A stretch of DNA of 9,851 nt, from positions 1 through 9,851 of the forward strand of contig JAHLWJ010000161.1 of the NCBI GenBank assembly GCA_019057975.1, written 5' to 3'. The DNA comes from Promethearchaeota archaeon. GTDB lineage: Archaea; Asgardarchaeota; Lokiarchaeia; Sigynarchaeales; SOKP01. The notes beneath the pieces were generated by a model. That model was not told where the DNA came from and ran no database searches. It worked only from the letters and a program-made list of their open reading frames with translations. A program made the position numbers and the translations under genes. This document shows positions 1 to 7,520 of this stretch, in pieces. Every line of letters begins with the position of its first letter. Within the stretch, counting starts at the first letter, position 1.

Positions 1-257
1 TAGAACTTCACACTCAGAGAGGGGGAACAGTTCTTTTTTCGACACATATTATGGAAATCGCACAAGAATTATGTGACCGAATAGGGATAATTAATAAAGG
101 AAAGATAGTAGGAATTGGTACAATTGAAGAACTTCGACAACAAGCTGATAAAGTAGGTGCGAGCTTAGAAGATGTTTTCTTACGATTAACTGAGCAAGAT
201 GTTTCAGTTAATGAAATAATAAAGAAACTTAGAGCTTCTTTTAAAGTGAAAAATTAA
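1..257 (+). CDS. ABC transporter ATP-binding protein, C-terminal part (5' end outside window)
   Basis: This is the last 85 or so residues of an ABC ATPase that energises a membrane exporter. The reading frame is open from base 3, so the ATG at 51 is internal and not the start. The visible part opens with GGTVLFSTHIME, in which the His encoded at 45-47 is the H-loop (switch) histidine. It continues with ELCDRIGIINKGKIV, typical of the segment after the H-loop in NatA/CcmA-type ATPases. The ending SLEDVFLRLTEQD is the usual C-terminal helix of this group. Walker A, the signature motif and Walker B lie upstream of the window. The stop is 14 bases before the next start, which encodes an ABC-2 permease, so the two almost certainly form one transporter operon. 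The substrate is unknown. Confidence 0.93.
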   Translation, partial: ELHTQRGGTVLFSTHIMEIAQELCDRIGIINKGKIVGIGTIEELRQQADKVGASLEDVFLRLTEQDVSVNEIIKKLRASFKVKN

Positions 258-258
258 T

Positions 259-263
259 GAGGT
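259..263 (+). promoter_or_regulatory. Shine-Dalgarno site for the ABC-2/CPBP gene
   Basis: GAGGT lies 8 bases before the ATG at 272 and just after the ATPase stop. It is one of only two strong Shine-Dalgarno matches in the window and supports both the start choice and translation from a shared mRNA. Confidence 0.7.
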
Positions 264-271
264 AATTATCT

Positions 272-2860
272 ATGGAAGAAAACAAACAGAAATCTTTCTA
301 TTCCTTAGCTAAGTTTACAACACACGAAATCTTAATGGAAGGACAGATAGCAAGCGCTGGTGCCCATCAAGCTAGACTTTTCGAAAAATTTAAGAAAAAC
401 AAGAATTATATAAAACATCAATTTTTGGCTCTTAAATTAGTCTTTGCGTTTCTTTTTGCTTTTTTACCTATTTTGCCACTATTTACCTACTTAGAAATCG
501 ACAACTCTCTTGGTTCCTATACATCAAATTCGATCGCGTTTATATCTAGTTTTATGTTTGGAATTTACTTTGGGATAACTTTTTTATATATGATAATGTT
601 TGGGTTGGTTTCAACCAGCTCTTTCATGTCGGGAAACTCATTCAAATGGCTGCAAACGCTCCCATTCTCTAAAAAGGACATGAGAAAGATTGGATTCATG
701 ACTTTATTTCGAAATCTCGACATCCCGCTAATTATACTAATCGCAGCATTTCCAATTATAATGTTAATTGGTACTCAGAATTTCTTAATTTTTATTACCT
801 CACTCTTAGTATCTTTTCTTAATGTTGTTTTCAATTTTAGCTTACTTATTATTATAGGGGAGAAATTAAGCTTCCTCTTCTCAGAATCAAAAGGTACATC
901 AAAAAGAGTGAATTTAGTCAGATTGATAACTATGATTGGTTATTTCACAATTGCTTTTGGATCTGGATTAATTTTCAGCTTTGGCTTTAGTTCTGTTGAT
1001 AGATTTCTTATTATGTTCAAAACAAGCGAACCTCCCATTTTCTTAAACCTCATTTTAAGTTTAATTCCATTCGCACTTGCTCCTGCATATTTAATCGCAT
1101 TAAGTACCATACCAAACCAAATTCCTTCAGAATTATTACTAAGTACACTTATTGGATTTGCTTTATTCATATTTGTAGTATGGGGGTTATTCAAATCTGC
1201 TCAACGAGCTCTACGTACCACGATTTCTACTGAGATTATAGTTGATAAAGTAAAGAAAAAGGACGTTCCCGTTGAAGTAAAACCGACCTCAACAATAAAG
1301 GCATATATTCGAAAAGATTTAGTCTCAACTACTCGTGATATGCAATCTTTTATGTTTATCTTTTTCCCAATATTTTATCCTCTTGTATTAGTTTTTACTT
1401 TACAAGGTCCAATTATCAGCGAAGTTACCTCAATAGAGGGTATACTAATATTATGGTCTGCAGTTGTTGGTATATATCTATTTATTCCACCAATGTTAAT
1501 TGTGGGATTCTTAAATCTTGAAGAATCTGGTTCTTCTATTAAGGCATCATTACCCTTGATCCCTCGTGATCAGGCAAAAGCAAAGATCATTTTGATGTTG
1601 TCAATCCAGGGAATTTCACTCACGTTTATATCTATCATACTGACATTGTTAACTAATTCAATTTTAGTTTTAGTACTATTTGTGGTTACTCTACCGATCG
1701 CTTGGAGTTTTTTGTTAGTCATGTTTGAGTTGAAGATTCACTTCTTTGGGAAAATGAAGTATAAATATATCCTTGAGGAGTTAAACAAAGAACATAAAAT
1801 TACAAAATGGATACTCATGATTTTGATTCAGTTTGGATTATATGTTGCGATTCTAATGGGGGGCATTTTATTAATTTCTACTTTAGGTATTTATGCCACA
1901 ATGTTAGCTTTCATGATCATAGGATTAACAGAGTTATCAATTTTGATATTTGCACTCACTCGGATGTTTCCAAAAGTTGAAAAAATAGCAGAATTCAAGA
2001 CGGGAGGATTTCTAAGAGAGCATATAAATGTGGGTACTATCGTTTTATTAGCCTTATACTTTATTTGGTTCTTTTTGCCAATCCCCTTTTTATCACTTAT
2101 ATTTCTACTTATTCCCAATCTTTCATTTACTGCGGAAATCTTCATTATATTCATTTTAAATTTTGGATTTTTAGCATTACTATGGCTAGTAGCAGTTCCA
2201 CTTGGGTTAAAACTCCCTAAAAAGGAAAGTTTTCAAGATTTTTCTCAAACGATAGGTTTAAGCAGATTTAAACCTCTCACGCGTAATCTTTTACTTGCAT
2301 TAGGGAGTTTAGTAATACTTGGTTTTTCTACGGCAATATTTGCTAGTCTTCTTGGGACTTGGGTATACGATCCTGAACCTGTATTTAACAATCCCAGCAT
2401 TTATTCAGGTTTAGGATGGTTTATCTTTATTTATATGTTAATCCCGGGAATATGGGAAGAAATTTCATTCAGAGGAGTTATTCTGAATCTACAATTAAAG
2501 AAGTATTCACAAATAACTTCGGTTATGTTTAATGGTGTACTTTTTGGTCTATTCCATTATATTAACTTGCTAGGATATCCAGATTTATATCTAGTATCTA
2601 TGCAAGTTATATATGCTAGCTGTTTGGGCATTGCTTTTGCATATATGTATGTTAAAACTAAGAGTTTATTGCCCTGTATTGTTGCTCATTATTTAATCGA
2701 TTCAGTAGGACAACTTTTCTTAAGAGGTTTATTTTCAAATATTGGCAGTTTAACAATTTACTATATTTTTGGTATTGGGATCATACCGATGATATTTATT
2801 ATACTCTTAACGAAGTTTTTATATCCAAATAAGCATCAAGATTTACCACATATGGAATAG
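272..2860 (+). CDS. ABC-2 type permease fused to CPBP intramembrane metalloprotease
   Basis: This 862-residue multi-spanning membrane protein combines an exporter permease with a putative membrane protease. Residues ~50-310 form one hydrophobic ABC-2-like unit. After a charged linker (~311-345, rich in Lys) a second unit runs over ~345-645. Each unit has a comparable cytoplasmic-loop motif: LPFSKKD at ~130-136 and LPLIPRD at ~427-433, suggesting an internal duplication that places both halves of the transmembrane pore in one chain. Residues ~655-862 match the CPBP (Abi/CAAX protease, PF02517) family: E729-E730 with R734 (EExxxR), F758 with H762 (FxxxH), and H806 with D810 (HxxxD), so the proposed catalytic residues are intact. 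It follows an ABC ATPase gene by 14 bases, its likely partner. Similar permease-CPBP fusions are known from NatB-like annotations. The substrate is unknown: ions, lipids or peptides are all possible. Confidence 0.9.
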   Translation: MEENKQKSFYSLAKFTTHEILMEGQIASAGAHQARLFEKFKKNKNYIKHQFLALKLVFAFLFAFLPILPLFTYLEIDNSLGSYTSNSIAFISSFMFGIYFGITFLYMIMFGLVSTSSFMSGNSFKWLQTLPFSKKDMRKIGFMTLFRNLDIPLIILIAAFPIIMLIGTQNFLIFITSLLVSFLNVVFNFSLLIIIGEKLSFLFSESKGTSKRVNLVRLITMIGYFTIAFGSGLIFSFGFSSVDRFLIMFKTSEPPIFLNLILSLIPFALAPAYLIALSTIPNQIPSELLLSTLIGFALFIFVVWGLFKSAQRALRTTISTEIIVDKVKKKDVPVEVKPTSTIKAYIRKDLVSTTRDMQSFMFIFFPIFYPLVLVFTLQGPIISEVTSIEGILILWSAVVGIYLFIPPMLIVGFLNLEESGSSIKASLPLIPRDQAKAKIILMLSIQGISLTFISIILTLLTNSILVLVLFVVTLPIAWSFLLVMFELKIHFFGKMKYKYILEELNKEHKITKWILMILIQFGLYVAILMGGILLISTLGIYATMLAFMIIGLTELSILIFALTRMFPKVEKIAEFKTGGFLREHINVGTIVLLALYFIWFFLPIPFLSLIFLLIPNLSFTAEIFIIFILNFGFLALLWLVAVPLGLKLPKKESFQDFSQTIGLSRFKPLTRNLLLALGSLVILGFSTAIFASLLGTWVYDPEPVFNNPSIYSGLGWFIFIYMLIPGIWEEISFRGVILNLQLKKYSQITSVMFNGVLFGLFHYINLLGYPDLYLVSMQVIYASCLGIAFAYMYVKTKSLLPCIVAHYLIDSVGQLFLRGLFSNIGSLTIYYIFGIGIIPMIFIILLTKFLYPNKHQDLPHME

Positions 2861-2866
2861 ATATCC

Positions 2867-2896
2867 AAAAATTTTTCCTTTTTTTCAATATTTTTT
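2867..2896 (+). terminator. T-tract terminator after the ABC/CPBP operon
   Basis: Three T runs (2872-2876, 2879-2885, 2891-2896) follow the stop of the permease-protease gene, where it converges with the flavin oxidoreductase gene. This fits intrinsic archaeal termination on U-rich RNA without a required stem. The last run overlaps the stop codon of the convergent gene. The opposite strand has only one short U run here, so termination of the minus-strand gene is less clear. Confidence 0.5.
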
Positions 2897-4019
2897 ATTT
2901 CTCTTGCGTACAATAAACTGGTCCTGTCATAGCTGCACCGACACATCCATTACATGAGATACATTTACAAGTATTTTCTCCAGTTCCTTTTAACCATTTA
3001 TTCGGAAGATCTGGCTCACGAATTAAAGGTCTACTAAGTGAAACAAAATCAGTAATTCCTTGAGTTAATAAGTCTTCAACAACATCAAGTGATTTTATCC
3101 CCCCTACTAAAATTATTGGTTTATCAATTAGTTCTTTAATTTCTTTAGCGTATGTCCTATGGTAGGCTTCCTTATCCTTAGAGTTAATATTAACACGACT
3201 TTCTGGTATCATTGCTGGCTGCCACCCAAGATCTTTCTTACTTCGCATTAAAATTTCCCACATACCTCCACTTACTTCTATCGAGGCATATCCAATTTTT
3301 GAAAGGATTTTAGCAATTTTTTTAGATTCATCTATCTTTAATCCCCCCTCTAAAAAATCGTCAGCATTCATTTTTATTGAAATTGGGAAATCGCTGTCAA
3401 CTAATTTTGTGGTTCTTTTATAGATTTCATCAAGAATTCTAACTCTATTGTTTATATTTCCTCCATATTTATCCGTTCTTCTATTTGTATGCGGAGATAA
3501 AAATCCACTTAAGAGATAACCATGAGCGGAATGAAGCTGAATACCATCAAAACCTGCTTCCATTGCCCTTCTTGAGGCTTCAGCAAAAGCATTTATTGTT
3601 GTTCCAATTTCTTTAATTGTCATTTCTCTTGGCATCCTGTTTGTTATTGGTTCAAGGACGGCAGAAGGGGCTACAATCTCATCAACAAAATATGATTGTC
3701 TACCAGAGTGTGCTAATTGAAGAAATACTTTACAACCATCACCATTATTATGTATTGTTTTAGCAATCTTTTTCAAACTTGGTATTAAACCATCTCTATC
3801 TGCGCCTAATTGACCTGGAAAAGATATACCACTATTTTGCACGTATGCGTATCCAGTTATTATTAAACCAACACCTCCTTTAGCTAATGTTTTATACATC
3901 TCCAGAAGATCATTTGAAATATCACCGTCTGCTTTAGCCATCCTCCTATAAGTAGCAGATCGAACAAATCTGTTCTTTATTAAAATATTTCCAATTTCTT
4001 TAGATTCAGAATATATCAT
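2895..4019 (-). CDS. Old Yellow Enzyme-family NADH:flavin oxidoreductase with C-terminal Fe-S cysteine motif
   Basis: A 374-residue FMN-binding TIM-barrel protein that probably reduces activated C=C bonds or a related substrate in the cytoplasm. Family signatures appear in order: NRFVRSAT near residues 16-23; QLAHSGRQ with Q101, H104 and R107; HSAHGYLLSGFLSPHTNRR with H163, H166 and the probable catalytic Y168, followed by DKYGG; the phosphate-binding LVGGIKS at ~304-310; and SLSRPLIREPDLP with R330. The end carries C353-x2-C356-x2-C359-x10-C370 plus an extra C351. This resembles the 4Fe-4S motif of trimethylamine dehydrogenase and 2,4-dienoyl-CoA reductase, but the chain stops four residues later, so the FAD/NAD(P)H domain of those enzymes is absent. 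An electron donor must therefore come from elsewhere. A weak GGTG Shine-Dalgarno sits 6 bases before the ATG. It is divergent from the deacylase gene. Substrate unknown. Confidence 0.9.
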   Translation of the reverse strand: MIYSESKEIGNILIKNRFVRSATYRRMAKADGDISNDLLEMYKTLAKGGVGLIITGYAYVQNSGISFPGQLGADRDGLIPSLKKIAKTIHNNGDGCKVFLQLAHSGRQSYFVDEIVAPSAVLEPITNRMPREMTIKEIGTTINAFAEASRRAMEAGFDGIQLHSAHGYLLSGFLSPHTNRRTDKYGGNINNRVRILDEIYKRTTKLVDSDFPISIKMNADDFLEGGLKIDESKKIAKILSKIGYASIEVSGGMWEILMRSKKDLGWQPAMIPESRVNINSKDKEAYHRTYAKEIKELIDKPIILVGGIKSLDVVEDLLTQGITDFVSLSRPLIREPDLPNKWLKGTGENTCKCISCNGCVGAAMTGPVYCTQEK

Positions 4020-4064
4020 TTTTTACACCAAATAAGTGAATTAAGTTATTAATCAATGTTAACA

Positions 4065-4073
4065 CATATAAAA
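4065..4073 (-). promoter_or_regulatory. Putative TATA box for the flavin oxidoreductase gene
   Basis: Read on the minus strand this is TTTTATATG, 46-54 bases before the ATG at 4019. A start about 25 bases downstream would leave a leader of roughly 20 bases, enough for the GGTG Shine-Dalgarno at 4026-4029. The surrounding DNA is very AT-rich, so chance matches are likely. Confidence 0.4.
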
Positions 4074-4108
4074 CTTAAGAAACGTTTAGAAGAACAGAAA
4101 ATACAATA

Positions 4109-4116
4109 TTTATATA
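4109..4116 (+). promoter_or_regulatory. Putative TATA box for the D-aminoacylase operon
   Basis: TTTATATA, preceded by a purine-rich stretch (GAAGAACAGAAAATAC) that could act as BRE. It lies 47 bases before the ATG at 4163, predicting a transcript start near 4138-4142 and a leader of about 20-25 bases. Together with the opposite TATA candidate, it makes this gap a divergent promoter region. Confidence 0.45.
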
Positions 4117-4162
4117 GAAAAAAAAAGAAACATATACATATAAAAATGGAAATAGTGATTTT

Positions 4163-5803
4163 ATGAGGGAAAATACATCATCTAGGAAATCATTTTTAAT
4201 CAAACATGGTAAAATCATTGATGGGACAGGTAATCCTTGGTTTAAAGCAGATATCTTAATTGATAATGGATATATAAAGGAAATTTCTCAAGACATGTCA
4301 AATAAAGATGTAGATGAAATTATTGATGCCTCTAATCTTATCGTTTCACCAGGCTTTATTGATATTCACACACATTCAGATTTTACCGTGCTGTTCAGTC
4401 GTGGTGAAAATATATTAACACAAGGAGTAACAACCCATGTAGTAGGAAACTGTGGATTTTCTATGACACCGATAAACCCAAACAGAAGTAAGGATGATGA
4501 GGCATATGAGCAATTCAAATCAATGCTTTCTATGATGGATTCTGAATTTAACTTTTATAGTTTACATGATTATCTGGAGGGTTTAAAAAAGAAAGGAATC
4601 CCGATAAACATAATTCCATTAATTGGTCATTCAACATTAAGAATATATGCTTTAGGATTAGAGAACAGGCCTCCAACTGACCCTGAAATGAAGGTAATGG
4701 GTGAAGTACTTGAAGAAGAAATGAAAACTGGTTCTTTTGGTATGTCCACTGGTTTAGATTACCCCCCAGGATCATTTGCAAAAACAGATGAGATTATTGA
4801 ACTCTGTAAAGTTGTTAAAAAATATAATGGGATATATACTACTCACTTTAGAGGTTTTCCCAACGGACTCGTAAGAGCAACAAAAGAAGCTATTGAGATT
4901 GCTAGATCTGGAATATCGGTAGAGATTAGTCACTTTAAACCATTTGGATTTTGGCCAGGAGATATAAGAAAGGCATATAAATATGTGGAAAAAGCTCGTG
5001 CGAACAATTTAGATGTTACTTTTGATGTTTTTCCTCATGCATCAAACTCAACATTTTTATTTGTGTTAGTCCCCCCATGGATTTATCTCTCAAATGATAA
5101 AATAGATATTCCGGGTGCTATCGAAACGCTAAAACAATCTAAAATTGATGAAGCTCTAAGGAATAAAATATATAAAGATATGGGCCTAATTAGTAAAAGT
5201 TTTCTAAAAATCAATCAACAAGAAGATTGGAAAAAGGTATATATAAACGCACCTGGAAGTAAAGAATATAATGGCAAAACAGTATATCAGAATGCAATTG
5301 AAAAAGATTGTAATCCAAAACAAGTTATCATTGATGTCTTAATTGAACAAGAAGGTTCTGTTAATGGAACCTATCTCTCCATGACGGAGGAAGATAATAT
5401 AATAACAATTACTCATCCACTTACGATGTTTGCTTCTGATGGGAGAATTATTCCAGAAAATGATCCAAATTATTTTCCCAATCCGTATGCTAATGGCTGC
5501 TTCACACAAGTTTTAGGTAAATATGTTCGTGAAAAGAATTTACTTATTCTAGAAGACGCAATTAGAAGAATGACATCTTATCCCGCTCAAAAATTAGGAT
5601 TAAAGGATCGTGGTCTATTGAGGGAAGGATATTGTGCAGATATCACAATATTTGATCCTGATACTATAATAGATAAGGCTACTTATGAAAATCCAAGGTT
5701 ATATTCCGAAGGTGTTGAATATGTTTTTGTAAATGGAGAATTAGCCCTAAAAAACGGAAGCTTTACAGGTTCATTATCAGGAATACCAATAATAAAGTTA
5801 TAA
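4163..5803 (+). CDS. N-acyl-D-amino-acid deacylase (D-aminoacylase, amidohydrolase superfamily)
   Basis: A 546-residue enzyme predicted to hydrolyse N-acyl-D-amino acids to the free D-amino acid and a fatty or acetic acid (EC 3.5.1.81-type reaction). The N-terminal beta part contains IIDGTGNPW, then the barrel starts with SPGFIDIHTHSD (H69, H71). VVGNCGFS carries C97, matching the metal-binding Cys typical of D-aminoacylases. TTHFRG gives H228, ISHFK gives H257 and K259, and FASDG gives the catalytic D426. The C-terminal REGYCADITIFDP (about 490-502) is the returning beta-sandwich strand. Length is slightly above the usual 480-530. No residue of the active site I recognise is missing. Substrate class (neutral, Asp, Glu) and a possible dipeptidase or hydantoinase-like role cannot be settled. 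It begins a run of six plus-strand genes, with a weak GTGAT Shine-Dalgarno at 4155-4159. Confidence 0.92.
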   Translation: MRENTSSRKSFLIKHGKIIDGTGNPWFKADILIDNGYIKEISQDMSNKDVDEIIDASNLIVSPGFIDIHTHSDFTVLFSRGENILTQGVTTHVVGNCGFSMTPINPNRSKDDEAYEQFKSMLSMMDSEFNFYSLHDYLEGLKKKGIPINIIPLIGHSTLRIYALGLENRPPTDPEMKVMGEVLEEEMKTGSFGMSTGLDYPPGSFAKTDEIIELCKVVKKYNGIYTTHFRGFPNGLVRATKEAIEIARSGISVEISHFKPFGFWPGDIRKAYKYVEKARANNLDVTFDVFPHASNSTFLFVLVPPWIYLSNDKIDIPGAIETLKQSKIDEALRNKIYKDMGLISKSFLKINQQEDWKKVYINAPGSKEYNGKTVYQNAIEKDCNPKQVIIDVLIEQEGSVNGTYLSMTEEDNIITITHPLTMFASDGRIIPENDPNYFPNPYANGCFTQVLGKYVREKNLLILEDAIRRMTSYPAQKLGLKDRGLLREGYCADITIFDPDTIIDKATYENPRLYSEGVEYVFVNGELALKNGSFTGSLSGIPIIKL

Positions 5804-5832
5804 ATTTAGTTGATAAACCTTCAGTTTTAAGA

Positions 5833-6534
5833 ATGTTAGACCAATATGTTTGTAAGATCTGCGGCTACAATATGATTGATTATTATCCAGAAGAGTGTCC
5901 TTTTTGTAGATCATCTAAAACAAATTTTATTACGGCTAAGGAGTGTTCTCAAAAATATAAAGTAACAAGTACTAAAGTAAAAGATAATGTAGCACGATTA
6001 ATATCGTATCCAAATTTAGGACTTGAACATGCAGCATATTGTATTGAGATAAATGAGAAAAGAATTTGGATTGATTGCCCTTCTACATTTTCAAAAGATC
6101 TTGAACCCATGGATAAAATTTTGTTTACGCATCACCATTTTCTAGGAGCGTCTAATCTTTATAGGGAATATTATACAGCGTTTATATGGATACATAAAGA
6201 AGATTCCAACCACATTCTTGCGAGAAAACATCCATTTGATAAGAAATTTAAAGAAAATTTTGAATTATTCGACATTAAAGCATTTCATATTAACGGGCAT
6301 ACACCAGGGTTTACTTTTTTTGTTTTTGAGGATGTACTCTTTATTTGTGATTATGTATTTCTTAAAGGTGAAAATTTAGTTTTAAACCCATATGGTCCAG
6401 AGGTTTTAACAATAGAAGGAGCAAAAAAATTATATAGTATTATCAAGAATAGCGAATTAGAAAAAGTTTGTGGATATAATTACGTTATGGACTATGAAAT
6501 GTGGATAAGTTCGTTTGTTAGACTTTTGATGTAA
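5833..6534 (+). CDS. Rubredoxin-like domain fused to divergent metallo-beta-lactamase fold protein
   Basis: A 233-residue protein with two parts. Residues 1-35 form a rubrerythrin-type rubredoxin knuckle: C7-x2-C10-G, then C22-P-x-C25 followed by KTNFI, expected to bind one iron. Residues ~45-233 look like a metallo-beta-lactamase fold: WIDCPS near 76-81, THHHFLGASN at 99-108, INGHTPG with H156, and FICD with D173. The canonical HxHxDH motif is altered: H100 and H102 are kept, but L104 and G105 replace the second-site Asp and His, and the final strand reads CGYNYV where a His is usual. It may therefore hold one metal or be redox rather than hydrolytic. I have the impression that proteins with this same THHHFLGASN segment occur elsewhere, which would make it a real family and not local decay. 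The start lies 29 bases after the deacylase stop, so co-transcription is likely. No clear Shine-Dalgarno is seen. Confidence 0.82.
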   Translation: MLDQYVCKICGYNMIDYYPEECPFCRSSKTNFITAKECSQKYKVTSTKVKDNVARLISYPNLGLEHAAYCIEINEKRIWIDCPSTFSKDLEPMDKILFTHHHFLGASNLYREYYTAFIWIHKEDSNHILARKHPFDKKFKENFELFDIKAFHINGHTPGFTFFVFEDVLFICDYVFLKGENLVLNPYGPEVLTIEGAKKLYSIIKNSELEKVCGYNYVMDYEMWISSFVRLLM

Positions 6535-6637
6535 GTTCATTTTAATTTAATATGAAAATCATCAGAAATGTGTTAAAATTTTTATGTAGTTTTGTTGTAT
6601 TATTATTAGTATTATTAAATAATATATACATAGTAAA

Positions 6638-7486
6638 ATGAGTGAAACCTTTAAGGTACTTGAAGTAACTTGTCCAGTATGCGGAGAAACGAAGAATGTT
6701 AATGTTCCAGTAGCTATATTTTCACAAAAAAAGTTTGGTACAGTAAAAATTCAAGTACCAGTTAATGCAGTATGTCCGGAGCACCAGTTTATAGTTTTTG
6801 TTGACACAAAAGGAGTTGTTAGGGGCTATGAAAAAATAGATATACAGATGGCGGTAATTACTCCTGAGACCGATAAAGAAGTGGAAAGAAGACTCAATCT
6901 CAGAAAATTAATTCAATTATTTGGAATCTATGGTATATTTAGTCTGATCCATGCCAAAATATTTAATTATCCCTCCTATATCATAAAAAATAAGAATTTT
7001 GAATATAGCGAAGAAATACTTAACTCTGTTGGTGATATGATATTACCAGAGAGTCTTAGTGGAAGTAAAACAATCTATTTACTTGATGGACCTTCTTTAA
7101 ACAAATTGAATATTAAAGACAAGGATGCCCTAATAATGGACACACAACAACATATCTTTCAAACTCCTTGGAATGTGAAAATGAAGTTTGAAGAAGGAAT
7201 TGTAAAACGAGCTTTGGGGATCATTGATGAACAGGAACAACTTAATCTTCTCCAACAAGATATTGGGAGACTTATAAATGAGGCTAACCAGGCTACATTA
7301 ATCCTTCAAGATATAAAAGATATTTACGAGGATGAATTAATAGAACAATTGTCTAAAGATTTGAAAATTAAAGCAATAAGTAGTTACCGATTGACTTTAA
7401 TTAAAGAATTTATTCGAAGAAACATCTCGAAAACCCTTGCTTCAAGGATAAAAAGCAGAGTTGGAGAATTTTTAAGTTTCATTTAA
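6638..7486 (+). CDS. Uncharacterised protein with N-terminal C2CH zinc knuckle and helical C-terminus
   Basis: A 282-residue soluble protein I do not recognise as a named family. Residues 10-16 read VTCPVCG and residues 45-49 VCPEH, giving C12, C15, C46 and H49 as a likely zinc site that brackets a short beta region (FGTVKIQVP). This is followed by FIVFVDTKGVVRGYEKIDI (50-68), a strand-turn-strand segment. Residues ~85-180 look alpha/beta, and ~185-282 are mostly helical, charged and Gln/Leu-rich, possibly coiled coil. No catalytic motif, signal peptide or membrane segment is seen. The N-terminal module resembles, by impression only, a module repeated in Asgard archaeal hypothetical proteins. 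It sits 103 bases after the rubredoxin-MBL gene and ends in a T tract, so it may be its own transcription unit. An adaptor or regulatory role is possible but not shown. Confidence 0.75.
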   Translation: MSETFKVLEVTCPVCGETKNVNVPVAIFSQKKFGTVKIQVPVNAVCPEHQFIVFVDTKGVVRGYEKIDIQMAVITPETDKEVERRLNLRKLIQLFGIYGIFSLIHAKIFNYPSYIIKNKNFEYSEEILNSVGDMILPESLSGSKTIYLLDGPSLNKLNIKDKDALIMDTQQHIFQTPWNVKMKFEEGIVKRALGIIDEQEQLNLLQQDIGRLINEANQATLILQDIKDIYEDELIEQLSKDLKIKAISSYRLTLIKEFIRRNISKTLASRIKSRVGEFLSFI

Positions 7487-7490
7487 GTCC

Positions 7491-7499
7491 TCTTTTTTT
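7491..7499 (+). terminator. T-tract terminator after the zinc-knuckle gene
   Basis: TCTTTTTTT begins 4 bases after the stop codon, with no stem before it, as expected for an archaeal U-tract terminator. The following ~90 bases carry an inverted repeat and then the LsrF-like gene, consistent with a transcription unit boundary here. Confidence 0.45.
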
Positions 7500-7520
7500 A
7501 ATCTTTAAATTTTAGTAAAA

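Noticed and set aside
51..257. ATG at 51 as the true start of a small 68-residue protein
   Set aside because: The same frame is open to the window edge and encodes the H-loop segment (FSTH) just before this Met, so it is an internal residue of a truncated ABC ATPase.
940..1194. Minus-strand open frame of 84 codons
   Set aside because: It lies entirely within the permease-protease gene, and its protein has no recognisable motif; it mirrors hydrophobic codons on the other strand.
1891..2154. Minus-strand open frame of 87 codons
   Set aside because: Antisense to the permease segment, low complexity, no family features and no ribosome site.
4548..4781. Minus-strand open frame of 77 codons
   Set aside because: Antisense within the well-supported deacylase gene; no motif.
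6535..6637. Possible promoter in the gap before the zinc-knuckle gene
   Set aside because: The gap is almost entirely A/T with several TATA-like strings (for example near 6573-6584 and 6612-6627), none at a decisively better position, so no specific element is called.
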